Origin: Arthrobacter silvisoli
GTDB lineage: Bacteria > Actinomycetota > Actinomycetes > Actinomycetales > Micrococcaceae
DNA length: 64,000 nt
Assembly (NCBI RefSeq): GCF_003369445.1
Contig: NZ_QRCU01000025.1
Coordinates: 1 to 64,000, forward strand
Reading direction: 5' to 3'
Positions 9,431-18,971 of the stretch are shown in pieces (positions within the stretch are counted from its first letter, which is position 1; every line of letters starts with the position of its first letter). The notes under the pieces are model-generated. The model was not told the origin of the DNA. It did no database searches and was given only the letters and a program-made list of their open reading frames with translations. The position numbers and the translations under genes are program-made.

Positions 9431-9500
9431 ACAAAACCAGATAGACATGCTCAAAATTACTCAAAGCATAGCAAATGACATCAAACTGCATCAAATACGA
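9431..9500 (+). promoter_or_regulatory. Phased NCAAA decamer repeats upstream of the LysM gene
   Basis: In an AT-rich patch, CAAA recurs at exact 10-bp steps: TCAAA at 9451, 9461, 9481 and 9491, GCAAA at 9471, and ACAAA at 9431 (the 9441 position does not match). The run ends directly before the Shine-Dalgarno of the LysM gene. Helical phasing suggests either intrinsically bent DNA or a direct-repeat operator for a head-to-tail binding protein such as a BldC-type HTH. The pattern is visible; the function is inferred. Confidence 0.55.
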
Positions 9501-9509
9501 GGAGACTCC

Positions 9510-10340
9510 GTGAACGAGACAGAAAGGCCCCTCCGGCACGACGCGGCGATGGCCGTGGTCATCCTGTTCCTGGGACTGCTGCTGCTGGGCCTCGGCCATG
9601 TCCTCCTCGAACGCTGGCGGACCGCTTCGACGCACAATCAAGGGCTCATGTTCGATGACATCATCGGCTTTGCCGCGGCGGGCGCGGGGTTGTTGATTGT
9701 CGCTTGGTGGCTGTCCTCGCTGCTGTTGGCCTTTGCCTCCGCAATATGCCAGAAGACCGGCCGTGCCCGAGGCGCGAAGGCTGCTGGACGGTTCAGCCCG
9801 GTGTTCATGCGGCGGCTCGCCTTGGCCGCGCTTGGACTGAACCTGCTCGGAGCACCCCTCGCGCAGGCATCACCGAACCTGGTCGAGGCCACTTGGACTC
9901 CTTCCGGCGGCTCCACCAGTATTTCCGCGGCCTGGGCCCCCCTTTACAACACGACGGATGCCACTGCATCAGGGAAGCATGCCACCGAGCGTGCCCCTGC
10001 GGTAGTTCAGGTGCGAACCACGACGCCCGATGCGGGCACCGCCGTCGACATCGTCCAACCCCAGTGGCAGCCCCGGCCTCCCGTGGTCGAACCCGGGCCC
10101 CTGGGAACAAGAGTCAACCGCGCCGCCCAGCAGACCGGCGGTGCCTCCGCGAAAGAAGTCGTGGTCTTGAACGGCGATTCACTGTGGTCGATCGCTGCCA
10201 GGGACCTCGGACCCACGGCCAGCGACGTGGAGATCGCCCGTCATTGGCCCAAGTGGTACACGGCCAACAAGGAGGCCATTGGAGATGACCCCGGGGTCAT
10301 CCTTCCAGGCAGGATCCTCCAGGCACCGCCAAAGAACTGA
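9510..10340 (+). CDS. LysM-domain membrane protein
   Basis: A 276-aa protein beginning at GTG 9510, 5-6 nt after GAGGAG; the longer open frame upstream is antisense to the Sm-like gene. Two N-terminal transmembrane segments (about residues 13-31 and 48-75) precede a basic stretch, a third hydrophobic segment ending in PLAQAS (about residues 104-118), a low-complexity Thr/Pro/Ala linker, and a C-terminal LysM module (VVLNGDSLWSIAARDLG ... ILPGRILQAP). LysM binds peptidoglycan or related glycans, so this is probably an envelope-anchored wall-binding protein. The Rv3235-family gene follows 160 bp downstream. The stop codon lies in the first unit of an 18-bp tandem repeat. Confidence 0.85.
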   Translation: MNETERPLRHDAAMAVVILFLGLLLLGLGHVLLERWRTASTHNQGLMFDDIIGFAAAGAGLLIVAWWLSSLLLAFASAICQKTGRARGAKAAGRFSPVFMRRLALAALGLNLLGAPLAQASPNLVEATWTPSGGSTSISAAWAPLYNTTDATASGKHATERAPAVVQVRTTTPDAGTAVDIVQPQWQPRPPVVEPGPLGTRVNRAAQQTGGASAKEVVVLNGDSLWSIAARDLGPTASDVEIARHWPKWYTANKEAIGDDPGVILPGRILQAPPKN

Positions 10341-10429
10341 GCGCCGCCAAAGAACTGAGCGCCGCCAAAGAACTGAGCATCACCAAAGAACTGAGCACCG
10401 CCAAAGAACTGAGGACCCCAAAGAACTGA
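10323..10429 (+). repeat. 18-bp tandem repeat array beginning at the LysM stop codon
   Basis: Units of consensus GCRCCGCCAAAGAACTGA occur at 10323-10340 (last codons plus stop of the LysM gene), 10341-10358, 10359-10376, 10377-10394 (GCATCA variant) and 10395-10412, then a 17-bp variant at 10413-10429 and a decayed partial unit. Every full unit carries the CCAAAGAACTGA that ends the gene, so the array is an expansion of the gene's own 3' end. Unit length is a multiple of three, so the open frame leading into the next gene is maintained through it. Confidence 0.9.
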
Positions 10430-10500
10430 GGACCACAGAAGAACCAAGCGGGCCCCGAAGCCCGGGATACCACCCAATCCGACAAGTCAGGACCCATATC

Positions 10501-10932
10501 ATGAGCGCAGTAACCGCAATTGGCCCCGTTCCCGCAGTCACCCGCGTCAGTCCTGCAGGGGTCGGCCTCAACGGACCGTCCAGCGCGGAACAGGAGGTCA
10601 AAATGCACGCGCGGCGTATCGCCCAGGCTGCCATCGAGGTCCTTGCGGGCACCCGGCCTGTCCAGCAGCTTTCACGCTCCCTGGACCCGAAGTCCCTGAC
10701 GTCGCTTCAGCACCGTGCGGCGCTCACCCGGGCGCACGCCCTGCGGAGCGGCAACGGCCAGTCCCGGCACCACCGCAATCCCCAGGTCCGCTCGGTGCAC
10801 GGCTGCGCGGTCTCCGAAACCGTGTACGAGGCTTCGATGGTGGTGAATGAGGAACTGCGGTCCCGCGCCGTGGCCATGCGCCTTGAACTGAACAATGGCG
10901 CATGGAAGGTGACGGCCCTCCAGATCGGATAG
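10501..10932 (+). CDS. Rv3235-family protein
   Basis: A 143-aa soluble protein with the layout of the actinobacterial Rv3235 family: a helical segment (VKMHARRIAQAAIEVLAGTR), a middle region (PVQQLSRSLDPKSLTSLQHR), a basic stretch, then a beta-rich C-terminus (VYEASMVVNEELRSRAVAMR ... WKVTALQIG). In mycobacteria this gene also neighbours secA. Function is not established. I start at ATG 10501 with AGGA about 9 nt upstream; the frame is open further upstream only through the tandem repeats. The gene ends before a strong bidirectional hairpin. Confidence 0.82.
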   Translation: MSAVTAIGPVPAVTRVSPAGVGLNGPSSAEQEVKMHARRIAQAAIEVLAGTRPVQQLSRSLDPKSLTSLQHRAALTRAHALRSGNGQSRHHRNPQVRSVHGCAVSETVYEASMVVNEELRSRAVAMRLELNNGAWKVTALQIG

Positions 10933-11002
10933 GCCGGCCCGGCGCGTCGACATCCACAAGGATTCGCTGCTCACAAGGAAGGCCCTGGATGAGAACGGCA
11001 GC

Positions 11003-11046
11003 ATACATCTAAGGACCGGAACAAACGTTCCGGTCCTTAGATGTAT
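11003..11046. terminator. Strong bidirectional hairpin between Rv3235-like gene and secA
   Basis: A perfect 20-bp inverted repeat with a 4-nt loop: ATACATCTAAGGACCGGAAC at 11003-11022, AAAC loop, and its complement at 11027-11046. It lies between two convergent genes ending at 10932 and 11076, so it can serve both as a terminator. Confidence 0.85.
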
Positions 11047-11075
11047 CCTGCGGCACTATCCCGCTGGAGCAAGGA

Positions 11076-13823
11076 TCAGCGGCGCTTCTTGCGCGACGTC
11101 TTCTTTGCCTTGTCCTCGGCTGCAGCCTTGGCGGGGTTGCCGGACCGGCCGCCGCCGGACCGTCCCTCAACCCGGGTCTGGCTCGCGCCGTCTTCACCGG
11201 GGGCGGTGTACTGCAATTGGGCCGGGCGCTCGGGCGCCTGCAGGCCAGCCGCCCGGATCTGCGGATCGTGGTGCTCGGTGTGGACCCCTTCCGCGCTGTC
11301 GTCGGCGACCACCACGTCTTCGGCGGGGGTGACTTCGACTTCGAGATTGTACAGGAACCCGACGCTTTCTTCCCGGATGGCCTCCATCATGCTCTGGAAG
11401 AGAGCGAAGCCTTCGCGCTGGTACTCGACGAGCGGATCGCGCTGGGCCATGGCACGCAGGCCGATGCCTTCCTTGAGATAGTCCATCTCATAAAGGTGTT
11501 CCTGCCACTTGCGTCCGAGCACCGACAGGACCACCCGGCGCTCCAGCTCGCGCATGCTGTCAGGACCGATGGCTTCTTCACGGGCTTTGTAGACGAGCTG
11601 TGCGTCCGAGAGGATCTCGTTCTTCAGGAAGTCCACGGTCACCCTGGACTTGCCACCGGCTTCTTCGATGATGTCCTGCGCGGAAACGGTCACCGGGTAC
11701 AGGGTCTTCAGGTTGGTCCACAGCTGGTTGTAGTCCCAGTCGTCGCCGCTGCCTTCGGCCGTGGCAGCGTCGATAAAGGCGTTGATGGTGTCTTCGAGGA
11801 AGAACTGGACCTTCTCGTGAAGGTCATCGCCCTCAAGGATCCGACGGCGGTCGCCGTAGATCGCTTCGCGCTGGCGGTTCAGGACGTCGTCGTACTTCAG
11901 GACGTTCTTGCGCTGCTCGGCGTTGCGGCCTTCGACCTGGCCCTGGGCGGAAGCGATCGCCCGCGACACCAGCTTGGACTCAAGAGCGACGTCGTCCGGC
12001 ACCGAGCTGTTCATCAGCCGTTCGGCCGCGCCGGAGTTGAAGAGCCGCATCAGGTCGTCCGTCAGCGAGAGGTAGAAGCGGGACTCCCCCGGGTCGCCCT
12101 GGCGGCCGGAACGGCCACGGAGCTGGTTGTCGATCCGACGGGACTCATGGCGTTCGGTGCCGAGGACGTACAGGCCGCCGAGTTCCAGGACCTCGAGGTG
12201 CTCATCCTTGACTGCCCGCTTCGCTGATTCCAGGGCCTCCGGCCAGGCAGCCTCGTATTCTTCGGAGTTCTCCTCCGGGTCCAGGCCGCGCTTGGCCAGT
12301 TCCGCGATCGCGGTGAACTCGGCGTTGCCGCCCAGCATGATGTCTGTACCGCGGCCTGCCATGTTGGTGGCAACCGTCACCGCACCCTTGCGGCCGGCCT
12401 GGGCGACGATGGCTGCCTCACGGGCATGGTTCTTGGCGTTAAGGACTTCGTGCCGGATGCCTTCCTTGGCCAGCAGGCGGGAAAGGTATTCGCTCTTTTC
12501 CACGCTGGTTGTACCGACGAGGACCGGCTGGCCGTTCTCGTGGCGCTCGGCGATGTCTTTGACCACGGCCTCGAACTTCACGATCTCGTTCTTGTAAACA
12601 AGGTCCGACTGGTCGAGCCGCTGCATGGGGCGGTTGGTCGGGATGGGAACCACGCCAAGCTTGTAAGTGCTCATGAATTCGGCGGCCTCGGTCTCGGCCG
12701 TGCCTGTCATGCCCGAAAGCTTCTCGTACATGCGGAAGTAGTTCTGCAGGGTGACCGTAGCGAGCGTCTGGTTTTCGGCCTTGATCTCGACGTTTTCCTT
12801 CGCCTCGATCGCCTGGTGCATGCCCTCGTTGTAGCGGCGACCGGCCAGGATACGGCCGGTGTGTTCGTCGACGATGAGCACCTCGCCGTCGAGGATGACG
12901 TAGTCCTTGTCCCGCTTGAACAGTTCCTTGGCCTTGATGGCGTTATTAAGGAACCCAATGAGGGGGGTGTTGGCCGATTCGTAGAGGTTCTGAATCCCCA
13001 GGTAGTCCTCGACCTTTTCGATGCCGGCCTCGAGCACACCGACGGTACGCTTCTTTTCATCAACCTCGTAGTCGGTGTCCGCTTTCAGGCGCTGCACCAC
13101 CTTGGCGAATTCGCTGTACCACCGGTTGGTGTCGCCCTGGGCGGGGCCGGAAATGATGAGCGGGGTCCTGGCTTCGTCGATGAGGATCGAGTCGACTTCG
13201 TCAACGATGGCGAAGTGGTGGCCGCGCTGGACCAGTTCGGACTTGTCCCACGCCATGTTGTCGCGCAGGTAGTCGAAGCCGAATTCGTTGTTCGTACCGT
13301 AGGTGATGTCCGCGGCGTACTGTTCACGGCGCACGGCGGGGTCCTGGTTGGACAGGATGCAGCCGCTGCTCAGGCCGAGGAAGCGGTAGACACGGCCCAT
13401 GAGTTCTGACTGGTATTCGGCGAGGTAGTCGTTGACTGTGACGACGTGCACGCCCTTGCCGGTGAGGGCATTGAGATAGGCCGGAGCTGTGGCCACGAGG
13501 GTCTTGCCTTCACCGGTCTTCATTTCCGCGATGTTGCCCAGGTGGAGGGCTGCACCGCCCATCAGCTGGACATCGAAGTGCCGCATGCCCAGCGTGCGGG
13601 AGGACGCTTCACGCACTGCCGCGAAGGCTTCGGGAAGCAGGGCGTCCAACTGTTCGCCGTCCTGGTAGCGGGCACGCAGCACGTCCGTCTCTTCACGGAG
13701 CTCTGCGTCGGTGAACGTCTTGAAGGATTCTTCAAGGGCATTGATGGAATCGGCATAGCTCCGCAGCTGTTTCAGGGTCTTCTTGTCACCCGTGCGGAGA
13801 AGTTTTTCGATAAGTGATGCCAC
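11076..13823 (-). CDS. secA: Preprotein translocase ATPase SecA
   Basis: Full-length SecA (915 aa), the ATPase motor that drives unfolded secretory proteins through SecYEG. Visible are Walker A MKTGEGKT (about residue 100), Walker [16 protein letters not shown], the second helicase domain [13 protein letters not shown], and [13 protein letters not shown] followed by [13 protein letters not shown]. The C-terminus ends in a Lys/Arg-rich tail without the Cys-rich zinc motif of E. coli SecA. The start is GTG at 13823 with GGAG 8-9 nt upstream. It is convergent with the Rv3235-like gene, and 181 bp downstream of the YcaQ-type gene on the same strand. Confidence 0.97.
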   Translation of the reverse strand: MASLIEKLLRTGDKKTLKQLRSYADSINALEESFKTFTDAELREETDVLRARYQDGEQLDALLPEAFAAVREASSRTLGMRHFDVQLMGGAALHLGNIAEMKTGEGKTLVATAPAYLNALTGKGVHVVTVNDYLAEYQSELMGRVYRFLGLSSGCILSNQDPAVRREQYAADITYGTNNEFGFDYLRDNMAWDKSELVQRGHHFAIVDEVDSILIDEARTPLIISGPAQGDTNRWYSEFAKVVQRLKADTDYEVDEKKRTVGVLEAGIEKVEDYLGIQNLYESANTPLIGFLNNAIKAKELFKRDKDYVILDGEVLIVDEHTGRILAGRRYNEGMHQAIEAKENVEIKAENQTLATVTLQNYFRMYEKLSGMTGTAETEAAEFMSTYKLGVVPIPTNRPMQRLDQSDLVYKNEIVKFEAVVKDIAERHENGQPVLVGTTSVEKSEYLSRLLAKEGIRHEVLNAKNHAREAAIVAQAGRKGAVTVATNMAGRGTDIMLGGNAEFTAIAELAKRGLDPEENSEEYEAAWPEALESAKRAVKDEHLEVLELGGLYVLGTERHESRRIDNQLRGRSGRQGDPGESRFYLSLTDDLMRLFNSGAAERLMNSSVPDDVALESKLVSRAIASAQGQVEGRNAEQRKNVLKYDDVLNRQREAIYGDRRRILEGDDLHEKVQFFLEDTINAFIDAATAEGSGDDWDYNQLWTNLKTLYPVTVSAQDIIEEAGGKSRVTVDFLKNEILSDAQLVYKAREEAIGPDSMRELERRVVLSVLGRKWQEHLYEMDYLKEGIGLRAMAQRDPLVEYQREGFALFQSMMEAIREESVGFLYNLEVEVTPAEDVVVADDSAEGVHTEHHDPQIRAAGLQAPERPAQLQYTAPGEDGASQTRVEGRSGGGRSGNPAKAAAEDKAKKTSRKKRR

Positions 13824-14004
13824 GTGAAGTTGCTCCCAGTCTCAAGCTGCCGAATTCTGGCGTTTTTAGTCTACGGGAGCGTACAGCACCACAGTGTGTT
13901 GTTCCCCTGAGAGCGGAGCGCGGAGCCGGGGAACGCCCCGTCGCGGACGCCCCACGCGGGAGCCTGGCCCGCGCCACCTCCCCGACGGCCAGCGCGACGC
14001 TCCC

Positions 14005-15243
14005 CTAGGACCGGCGCAGTGTGTCTGCCAGGCGGGCGGCGAGGTCACCTTCAGGGGACACGACGACGTCGTCCAGTTCCAACCAGCGGGCCATGAGCCG
14101 CAGTTCGGCGGCAAGCTCGCCAGCGGTGTCTGCCGGGGCTTCGGCTTCCGCGTGGGCGGAACGGACAAGCAGCAAACGGCCGGTGCGATCGGCCTTCAGG
14201 TCCACCCTGGCCACGATGCTGTCGCGCAGGAGGAAGGGCAGGACGTAGTAACCGAATTTCCGTTTCTCTGCCGGAGTGTAGATCTCGATGCGGTAGTGGA
14301 ACCCGAAGAGTTCGTGCAGCCGCCGCCGTTCGAAGACGAGCGAGTCAAAGGGACTCAGGAGCGCCCGCCCAGCCGCGTTCCGGGGGTTTCGTGCTTCGGC
14401 GTGGCGGTAGAGCTCCCGGTTCCAGCCGCGCACCGTCACAGGTTCCAGGCGGCCCTGCTCCACGAGCTTGCCGACCGCCAGGGTTGCTGCCTTGACCGGG
14501 GTCCTGAAGTAATCGGCGAAGCACCTGACCGTCCCGATTCCGTGCGCCTGCGCTGCGGCGTCGATCAGGCGCTCCATGGCAGCTTCCCGGCTGGCGCCGT
14601 CGTCATCGGCGTTCCTGTGGTTGGCGTCCGGGAGCTGCACTGCGGCCGGAAGAACCCTGGACGTCAGGGTGTAGCGGCGTTCGAATTGTTCGGTGCGGGA
14701 TGCCGCGCTGACCAGGCCCTCTTCGAACAAGTGCTCCAAAACCTGCTTGACGAGGTTCCAGTTCCAGCCCCATTGCTCATTCCGGCGGTCCTCCTGGTGG
14801 TCCAGCCGTGCGGTGAGCTGGGCCGCGGTCATCGGCCGTCCGGCAGCCAGTGCTTGCAGGATCCGCGCCGCCATGTCCTCGCGCAAGCCGCGGTCGAGAT
14901 GCCCTGCGCCAACCCAGTTGCGCCGCTGCCACAGGAGCAGGTCCGCGAAATGGTCGGGTCGGATGAAGCTTGCCTCGTGCGCCCAGTACTCCATCATCCG
15001 GCGTGGGCTCCGTGCCGAGAGCGAGTCAAGGATCTTGCGGTCGTAGTCCCCGAGCCGGGAAAAGAAGGGCAAGTAGTGGCTGCGGGAGAGAACGTTGACT
15101 GAATCGATCTGCACCAGCTGCAGGCGGGCAAAGGTCCGGCCCACCGCCCGTGTTGTTACGGGACCGGTGGGCCGGACCTTGTCCAAGCCTTGGGCTGCCA
15201 ATGCGATCCGCCGTGCCTGTTGGAGGCTCAGCGAAGCGACCAT
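14005..15243 (-). CDS. YcaQ/AlkZ-type winged-helix DNA glycosylase
   Basis: A 412-aa HTH_42-family protein. These enzymes (E. coli YcaQ, Streptomyces AlkZ) unhook or excise bulky alkyl lesions and DNA cross-links. The catalytic signature of the YcaQ subgroup, Gln-hydrophobic-Asp, is present as VQIDSVNVLSRSHYLPFFSR near residue 45; AlkZ itself has Gln-x-Gln, so this belongs with YcaQ. Three winged-helix segments follow in the family pattern (MMEYWAHEASFI, MTAAQLTARL, RRRLHELFGFHYRIEIY). ATG start with AAAGGA upstream. It stands between hpf and secA with no obvious partner, consistent with a general repair enzyme. Confidence 0.85.
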   Translation of the reverse strand: MVASLSLQQARRIALAAQGLDKVRPTGPVTTRAVGRTFARLQLVQIDSVNVLSRSHYLPFFSRLGDYDRKILDSLSARSPRRMMEYWAHEASFIRPDHFADLLLWQRRNWVGAGHLDRGLREDMAARILQALAAGRPMTAAQLTARLDHQEDRRNEQWGWNWNLVKQVLEHLFEEGLVSAASRTEQFERRYTLTSRVLPAAVQLPDANHRNADDDGASREAAMERLIDAAAQAHGIGTVRCFADYFRTPVKAATLAVGKLVEQGRLEPVTVRGWNRELYRHAEARNPRNAAGRALLSPFDSLVFERRRLHELFGFHYRIEIYTPAEKRKFGYYVLPFLLRDSIVARVDLKADRTGRLLLVRSAHAEAEAPADTAGELAAELRLMARWLELDDVVVSPEGDLAARLADTLRRS

Positions 15244-15275
15244 GCCAGTCCTTTCGTCATCGGAGACGGGGCAGC

Positions 15276-16001
15276 CTAGGCGGTAGCTGCATGGTCATCG
15301 GAGCGGTAGGCGTGGATCTTCTCCTCCACCGCTTCATTTCCGGGCTCGCAGTTCGAATCCAGGGTGATGACTCCATAGGTCCAGCCACGACGGCGGTAGA
15401 CCACTGACGGAGTGTTGGTCTCCTTGTCCACGAAAAGGTAGAAATTGTGACCGACGAGTTCCATGTTGTCCACGGCATCATCGATGGTCAGGGATGCCGC
15501 GGGGAAGACTTTCCGACGGATCAACACCGGAGAGTCGCCGGCCGGGATGTCATTGTCGATATCGTACGGCGAAGCTTCTGCCCCCGGGGCGGCCGGTTCC
15601 TGGGTGTTGCTTGCCGCAGCGTAGATGGGCTCCTTAGTGCTGACGGGTTCGAGGCTAGCCGTGGCTTCACGCACCGCCTTTGGTGTGTGCCGACCATGGT
15701 GGACCTTCTTCCTGTCCTTGGCCCTGCGCAGTCGTTCGAGCAGCTTGCTGTATGCGAGGTCGAAAGCTGCGAATTTGTCAGCGGCACTGGCTTCTGCCCG
15801 GATGACTGGACCCCTGCCCATGACTGTCACTTCCACCGTGAGCTGGCCCGGGTTCTGACGCGGATTGCTTTCCTTGGAAACCTTGGCGTCGACCCGCTGG
15901 ACCTTGTCCCCGAGCGATTCAATCTTGGAAATCTTCTCGCCCGCGTATTCGCGGAAGCGATCCGAAACGGTCAGATTCCGGCCGCTGATCATGAACTCCA
16001 T
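15276..16001 (-). CDS. hpf: Long-form ribosome hibernation promoting factor
   Basis: A 241-aa long HPF. The N-terminal domain (MEFMISGRNLTVSDRFREYA ... ) binds in the decoding region of the 30S subunit; after a linker (residues ~115-175) the C-terminal dimerisation domain (VIRRKVFPAASLTIDDAVDN ... NFYLFVDKETNTPSVVYRRR) pairs two ribosomes into inactive 100S dimers. Length and two-domain form match the actinobacterial type. I place the start at ATG 16001, preceded by GGAGGG; the open frame extends 13 codons further. It has about 140 bp of upstream DNA, so is probably separately transcribed from the mtr cluster. Confidence 0.95.
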   Translation of the reverse strand: MEFMISGRNLTVSDRFREYAGEKISKIESLGDKVQRVDAKVSKESNPRQNPGQLTVEVTVMGRGPVIRAEASAADKFAAFDLAYSKLLERLRRAKDRKKVHHGRHTPKAVREATASLEPVSTKEPIYAAASNTQEPAAPGAEASPYDIDNDIPAGDSPVLIRRKVFPAASLTIDDAVDNMELVGHNFYLFVDKETNTPSVVYRRRGWTYGVITLDSNCEPGNEAVEEKIHAYRSDDHAATA

Positions 16002-16143
16002 GGTGCCCTCCAAATAACTCAGGTGACACGACAACGGCACTTTTGGGGGCTTTTCTGACGGACAGTCGAGCCCCTTTCCGAGCCGCTATCGACAGGTACA
16101 TCTGTTCTTGGTACCCATCTCCGACGTTAGTTCATCGATACCG

Positions 16144-17190
16144 CTAATTCACCCCTTCGGAGCTTTTAATTTGTTTTGAGTCATCGTGACGGTCAGTTTC
16201 TTTCTCCCCACCGTAGCCCTGCCTGCCCGGAGCGCGTGTTGCCGCAAGGACGACGGCGCCGCGCACGAGTCCGCCAGCGGCTTCGACTGCCCTGGCGGCC
16301 TCGGCAAGGGTGGCTCCCGTCGTCAGGACATCGTCCACGATGATGCAGGGCCTGCCGAAGACCGCGTTCTTCATCGGCCCGCGCACGGCCATCGAGCCCC
16401 TGACGCGGCGCGCCCGGCCACCCCTGTCCAGTCCCTTTTGCCCGGTGCTTCCCGGGCGATCGGCACGCCCGCGGCCCACCACGCCGGCGCCCGCAGCCAG
16501 AAGCTCCGCCAGCGGACCGCCGCTGCCCGCCCCCTGAAGGGAAACAGCCACAGAGGGAAGGCCGCGCCGCTTACGCAGTACGTCGCAGAGCACCCATTCC
16601 CTTTCGTCCCGGCGCCGGGCCTGCCGGAGCAGCAAGTGGACCGGGCTGAACCCCCGACGGCGGAAGGCAGCGGCACTGCTCGGCACGGGTACCAGGCAAA
16701 CGCTTGAGCTCTCCCCCGCGGCAGCGCACAAGCCGCGTTCCAGCATCCGCCCCAGCAACAGGGCGAGGCTGCGTTGGCCGTACTTCTTGAAGGACAGCAG
16801 GGCCTGGGCAAGTTCTTCCCGGTAAGGCCCCGCCGCAACCACCGGGACCAGCACCGCGCCCTCCACGCTGAGCAACGCCGGTGCCTGGGACTCGGCCCGG
16901 AACGGACGGGAACACAGCTTGCGGATCCGGCGGGCACAGGCACCGCAGACTTCGGTGTCCTCGCGCCCACAGCAGACACACTCCACCGGCGCGACAAGGG
17001 CCAGCAGCTCAGCCCCGGCCAAGGCAAGGGCCTCGAGCAGGCGCAACAGCGGCCGCACGTGGGCGCCCCGGTGACGGGCCGCATGGTCGGGTACGGCGAT
17101 AAGGTCAGGGTCCCGCACACCAGGCACGCCGGCGTCGTGCTTCATGTCGCCCGCCACCATGGATGGCGGGCCTGACGTGGGTTTGTCCAT
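16144..17190 (-). CDS. ComF-family phosphoribosyltransferase-like protein
   Basis: A 348-aa ComF-family protein: N-terminal Cys cluster (VECVCCGREDTEVCGACARR, about residues 68-87) typical of the double zinc-ribbon motif and, near residue 290, a PRPP-binding loop PCIIVDDVLTTGATL. ComF proteins are linked to DNA uptake in competent bacteria, but in actinobacteria the gene follows lpqB regardless of known competence. It is 62 bp downstream of lpqB, so part of the mtrAB-lpqB unit. The ATG start is immediately preceded by a hairpin that contains its GGAGG Shine-Dalgarno. Family secure, activity unproven. Confidence 0.88.
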   Translation of the reverse strand: MDKPTSGPPSMVAGDMKHDAGVPGVRDPDLIAVPDHAARHRGAHVRPLLRLLEALALAGAELLALVAPVECVCCGREDTEVCGACARRIRKLCSRPFRAESQAPALLSVEGAVLVPVVAAGPYREELAQALLSFKKYGQRSLALLLGRMLERGLCAAAGESSSVCLVPVPSSAAAFRRRGFSPVHLLLRQARRRDEREWVLCDVLRKRRGLPSVAVSLQGAGSGGPLAELLAAGAGVVGRGRADRPGSTGQKGLDRGGRARRVRGSMAVRGPMKNAVFGRPCIIVDDVLTTGATLAEAARAVEAAGGLVRGAVVLAATRAPGRQGYGGEKETDRHDDSKQIKSSEGVN

Positions 17191-17191
17191 G

Positions 17192-17212
17192 CACCCAGCC
17201 TCCGGCTGGGTG
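17192..17212 (-). promoter_or_regulatory. Hairpin occluding the comF-like ribosome binding site
   Basis: Read on the minus strand, CACCCAGCC-GGA-GGCTGGGTG forms a perfect 9-bp stem with a 3-nt loop, ending one base before the ATG of the ComF-family gene. The only Shine-Dalgarno, GGAGG, is made of the loop and the first stem bases, so folding would hide it. Translational control or an RNA-processing element is inferred. Confidence 0.55.
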
Positions 17213-17252
17213 GGACAGCAGGGCCAGATGCGGGCCCGCCTATGTGGAAAAG

Positions 17253-18971
17253 CTATCCGGGGAAGGCGGGGTCGACCGGCCCTTTGAGCTGGAGTTCCCA
17301 GCCGTTCCCCACCCGCTGGAACAGGCCTGCCGCGGACTGGCCGTAGATTTCGTCCCCGCCGTTGCCTGCGCTCAAGCCGGTCAGCCCGGGCCAGGCCGGA
17401 AGTTGCTGCGGCAGACCGGTGGTCAGCGGAACCAGTTCGGGGGCGACGTTGCCGGAAGCCGAACCCCTCATCACGACGACAGTTGCGGAATTGACCCAGA
17501 CTCCCTGGTCCACCCCGTTGCTCGTTTCAAGCGTGACCGGCGTGGTCAGGCCCCGGGGCGAGCCGTCCGGGTTGCGGACGATGCCCGTGACCTGGACGGA
17601 TGTCCTGCCGCGCAGCTCCGAGATGACCAGGGCCCGGGTGCCCTCCCGCGATACACGGAACTCCTTGACCGAGCGTCCGGTGAGCCACCGCGGCGTGAGC
17701 GACACGGCAGGAACGGTTCCGCCCTTGACGGCCGCCGAGGGCTTGAAAGCCACCACCTGCGTACCGCCGTTTGCCCCCGGGCCCGCAGTCCAGACCCAGT
17801 CCTGCAGGCTGAAGGACGGCCGGGTCAACGTGCTGCGCGTGGTCAGGGGCCGTGGGTCCTGGCCCGGCAGCATCGAGTACAGCGTCGTGCCGGAGCCATT
17901 GAGGAATGCCACGGCCTTCGACACCGGCGATTCAGCAGGCTCCTGCGGCCCTAGTCCAGCAACGGGCTGCATGTCCGGCAACGGTGCGAGCCGGTTGTTT
18001 TCGTAGCGGGCGAGTTCACCGTTGCTCACCACAATCTGGCGCGAAGGCACGCTCTTCTCCAGAACCGGCGGAAGGACGGCACCCGTATCTTCAACCCGGA
18101 CAAGGTCTTGGTCGGCGCGGAGTTGGACGCTGATCACGTCCGGCTGCGTGCGGAAGGTCAGCAGGAGCTGGTTCTGCATGCGTTGCCGGTCCTCCGCGGA
18201 GGCTTCCACCAGTTCCTTCGCGGACAGGTCCACCTGGGCCGCTCCGGAAACCACGGGCACGGACTCGCGGACAAGGCGGATGCCCGAGGGGAAGGCGCTG
18301 ACGACGGCACCGCGCAGGTACGGTGCCGGCCCGGCAAGCAGTGCGCTCGTCATGGCCTTGACCGTCTTCTTCTTGATGAACCACCTATAATCGGGCACCG
18401 CGTAGTTGAATCCAAGGTCGTAGAAGTAGATCGGATACGCGCCGTAGATCACGCGGAAGGTCTGTTCGGGGATGGCCGTGCCGTCCGGCACCTGCGAGAT
18501 CCGCCATTCGCCGTCGACCTGCTCGACGGTCACCGGGATGCTCTCCAGGGTGCCTTCCGGGTAATGCGTGGCGACGCCGTCGGCGTCAACGGCGTAAGCG
18601 AGGTCCAGTTCATAGCGGAATTCGTTCTCGACGCCGGTGCGGACCACCTGCGCCTTGCGGTACACGAGCGTCCGCTTGTCGGACTTCCAACTCACCGAGA
18701 GGGACTGAGTGAGGTACTGCCGTGCGACCGCATAGTCGTCCGCGTACCCACTGCCGGCACCGTAGAAGTCTTCGATGACGGTGTCCGGACCGGCCCCGGG
18801 CTGCGGCGGCGGCGGGAAGAAATCAGGCACGTTGAGGTTTCCGGCGCTTTCCTCCTTGCTCTTTCCGACCGGCCCCGAGCGCGGAATCTGGGCGCAGGAA
18901 CTGAGCACGAGCGCAACCACCGCGAAGGCGGCGAGCAACAGCACCGGGAAGCGGCGGAGTCCCTTACGCAT
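17253..18971 (-). CDS. lpqB: Lipoprotein LpqB
   Basis: A 572-aa secreted lipoprotein, the third gene of the mtrA-mtrB-lpqB set; in mycobacteria LpqB contacts the MtrB sensor and modulates MtrA phosphorylation. A signal peptide ([20 protein letters not shown]) ends in a lipobox VLSSC, with the lipid-modified Cys near residue 26. A GerMN domain occupies roughly residues 160-310, and the C-terminal half is the LpqB beta-propeller. I place the start at ATG 18971, five nt after GGGGGAGG and overlapping the end of mtrB by 8 nt; the longer open frame is antisense-like extension into mtrB. Confidence 0.95.
   Translation of the reverse strand: MRKGLRRFPVLLLAAFAVVALVLSSCAQIPRSGPVGKSKEESAGNLNVPDFFPPPPQPGAGPDTVIEDFYGAGSGYADDYAVARQYLTQSLSVSWKSDKRTLVYRKAQVVRTGVENEFRYELDLAYAVDADGVATHYPEGTLESIPVTVEQVDGEWRISQVPDGTAIPEQTFRVIYGAYPIYFYDLGFNYAVPDYRWFIKKKTVKAMTSALLAGPAPYLRGAVVSAFPSGIRLVRESVPVVSGAAQVDLSAKELVEASAEDRQRMQNQLLLTFRTQPDVISVQLRADQDLVRVEDTGAVLPPVLEKSVPSRQIVVSNGELARYENNRLAPLPDMQPVAGLGPQEPAESPVSKAVAFLNGSGTTLYSMLPGQDPRPLTTRSTLTRPSFSLQDWVWTAGPGANGGTQVVAFKPSAAVKGGTVPAVSLTPRWLTGRSVKEFRVSREGTRALVISELRGRTSVQVTGIVRNPDGSPRGLTTPVTLETSNGVDQGVWVNSATVVVMRGSASGNVAPELVPLTTGLPQQLPAWPGLTGLSAGNGGDEIYGQSAAGLFQRVGNGWELQLKGPVDPAFPG

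Noticed and set aside
10323..10429. 18-bp tandem array considered as a CRISPR-like array
   Set aside because: Units are directly adjacent with no spacers and derive from the 3' end of the LysM gene.
13824..14004. Inverted sequence between secA and the YcaQ-type gene considered as a terminator
   Set aside because: The GC-rich segments pair only imperfectly and no T-run follows on the minus strand.
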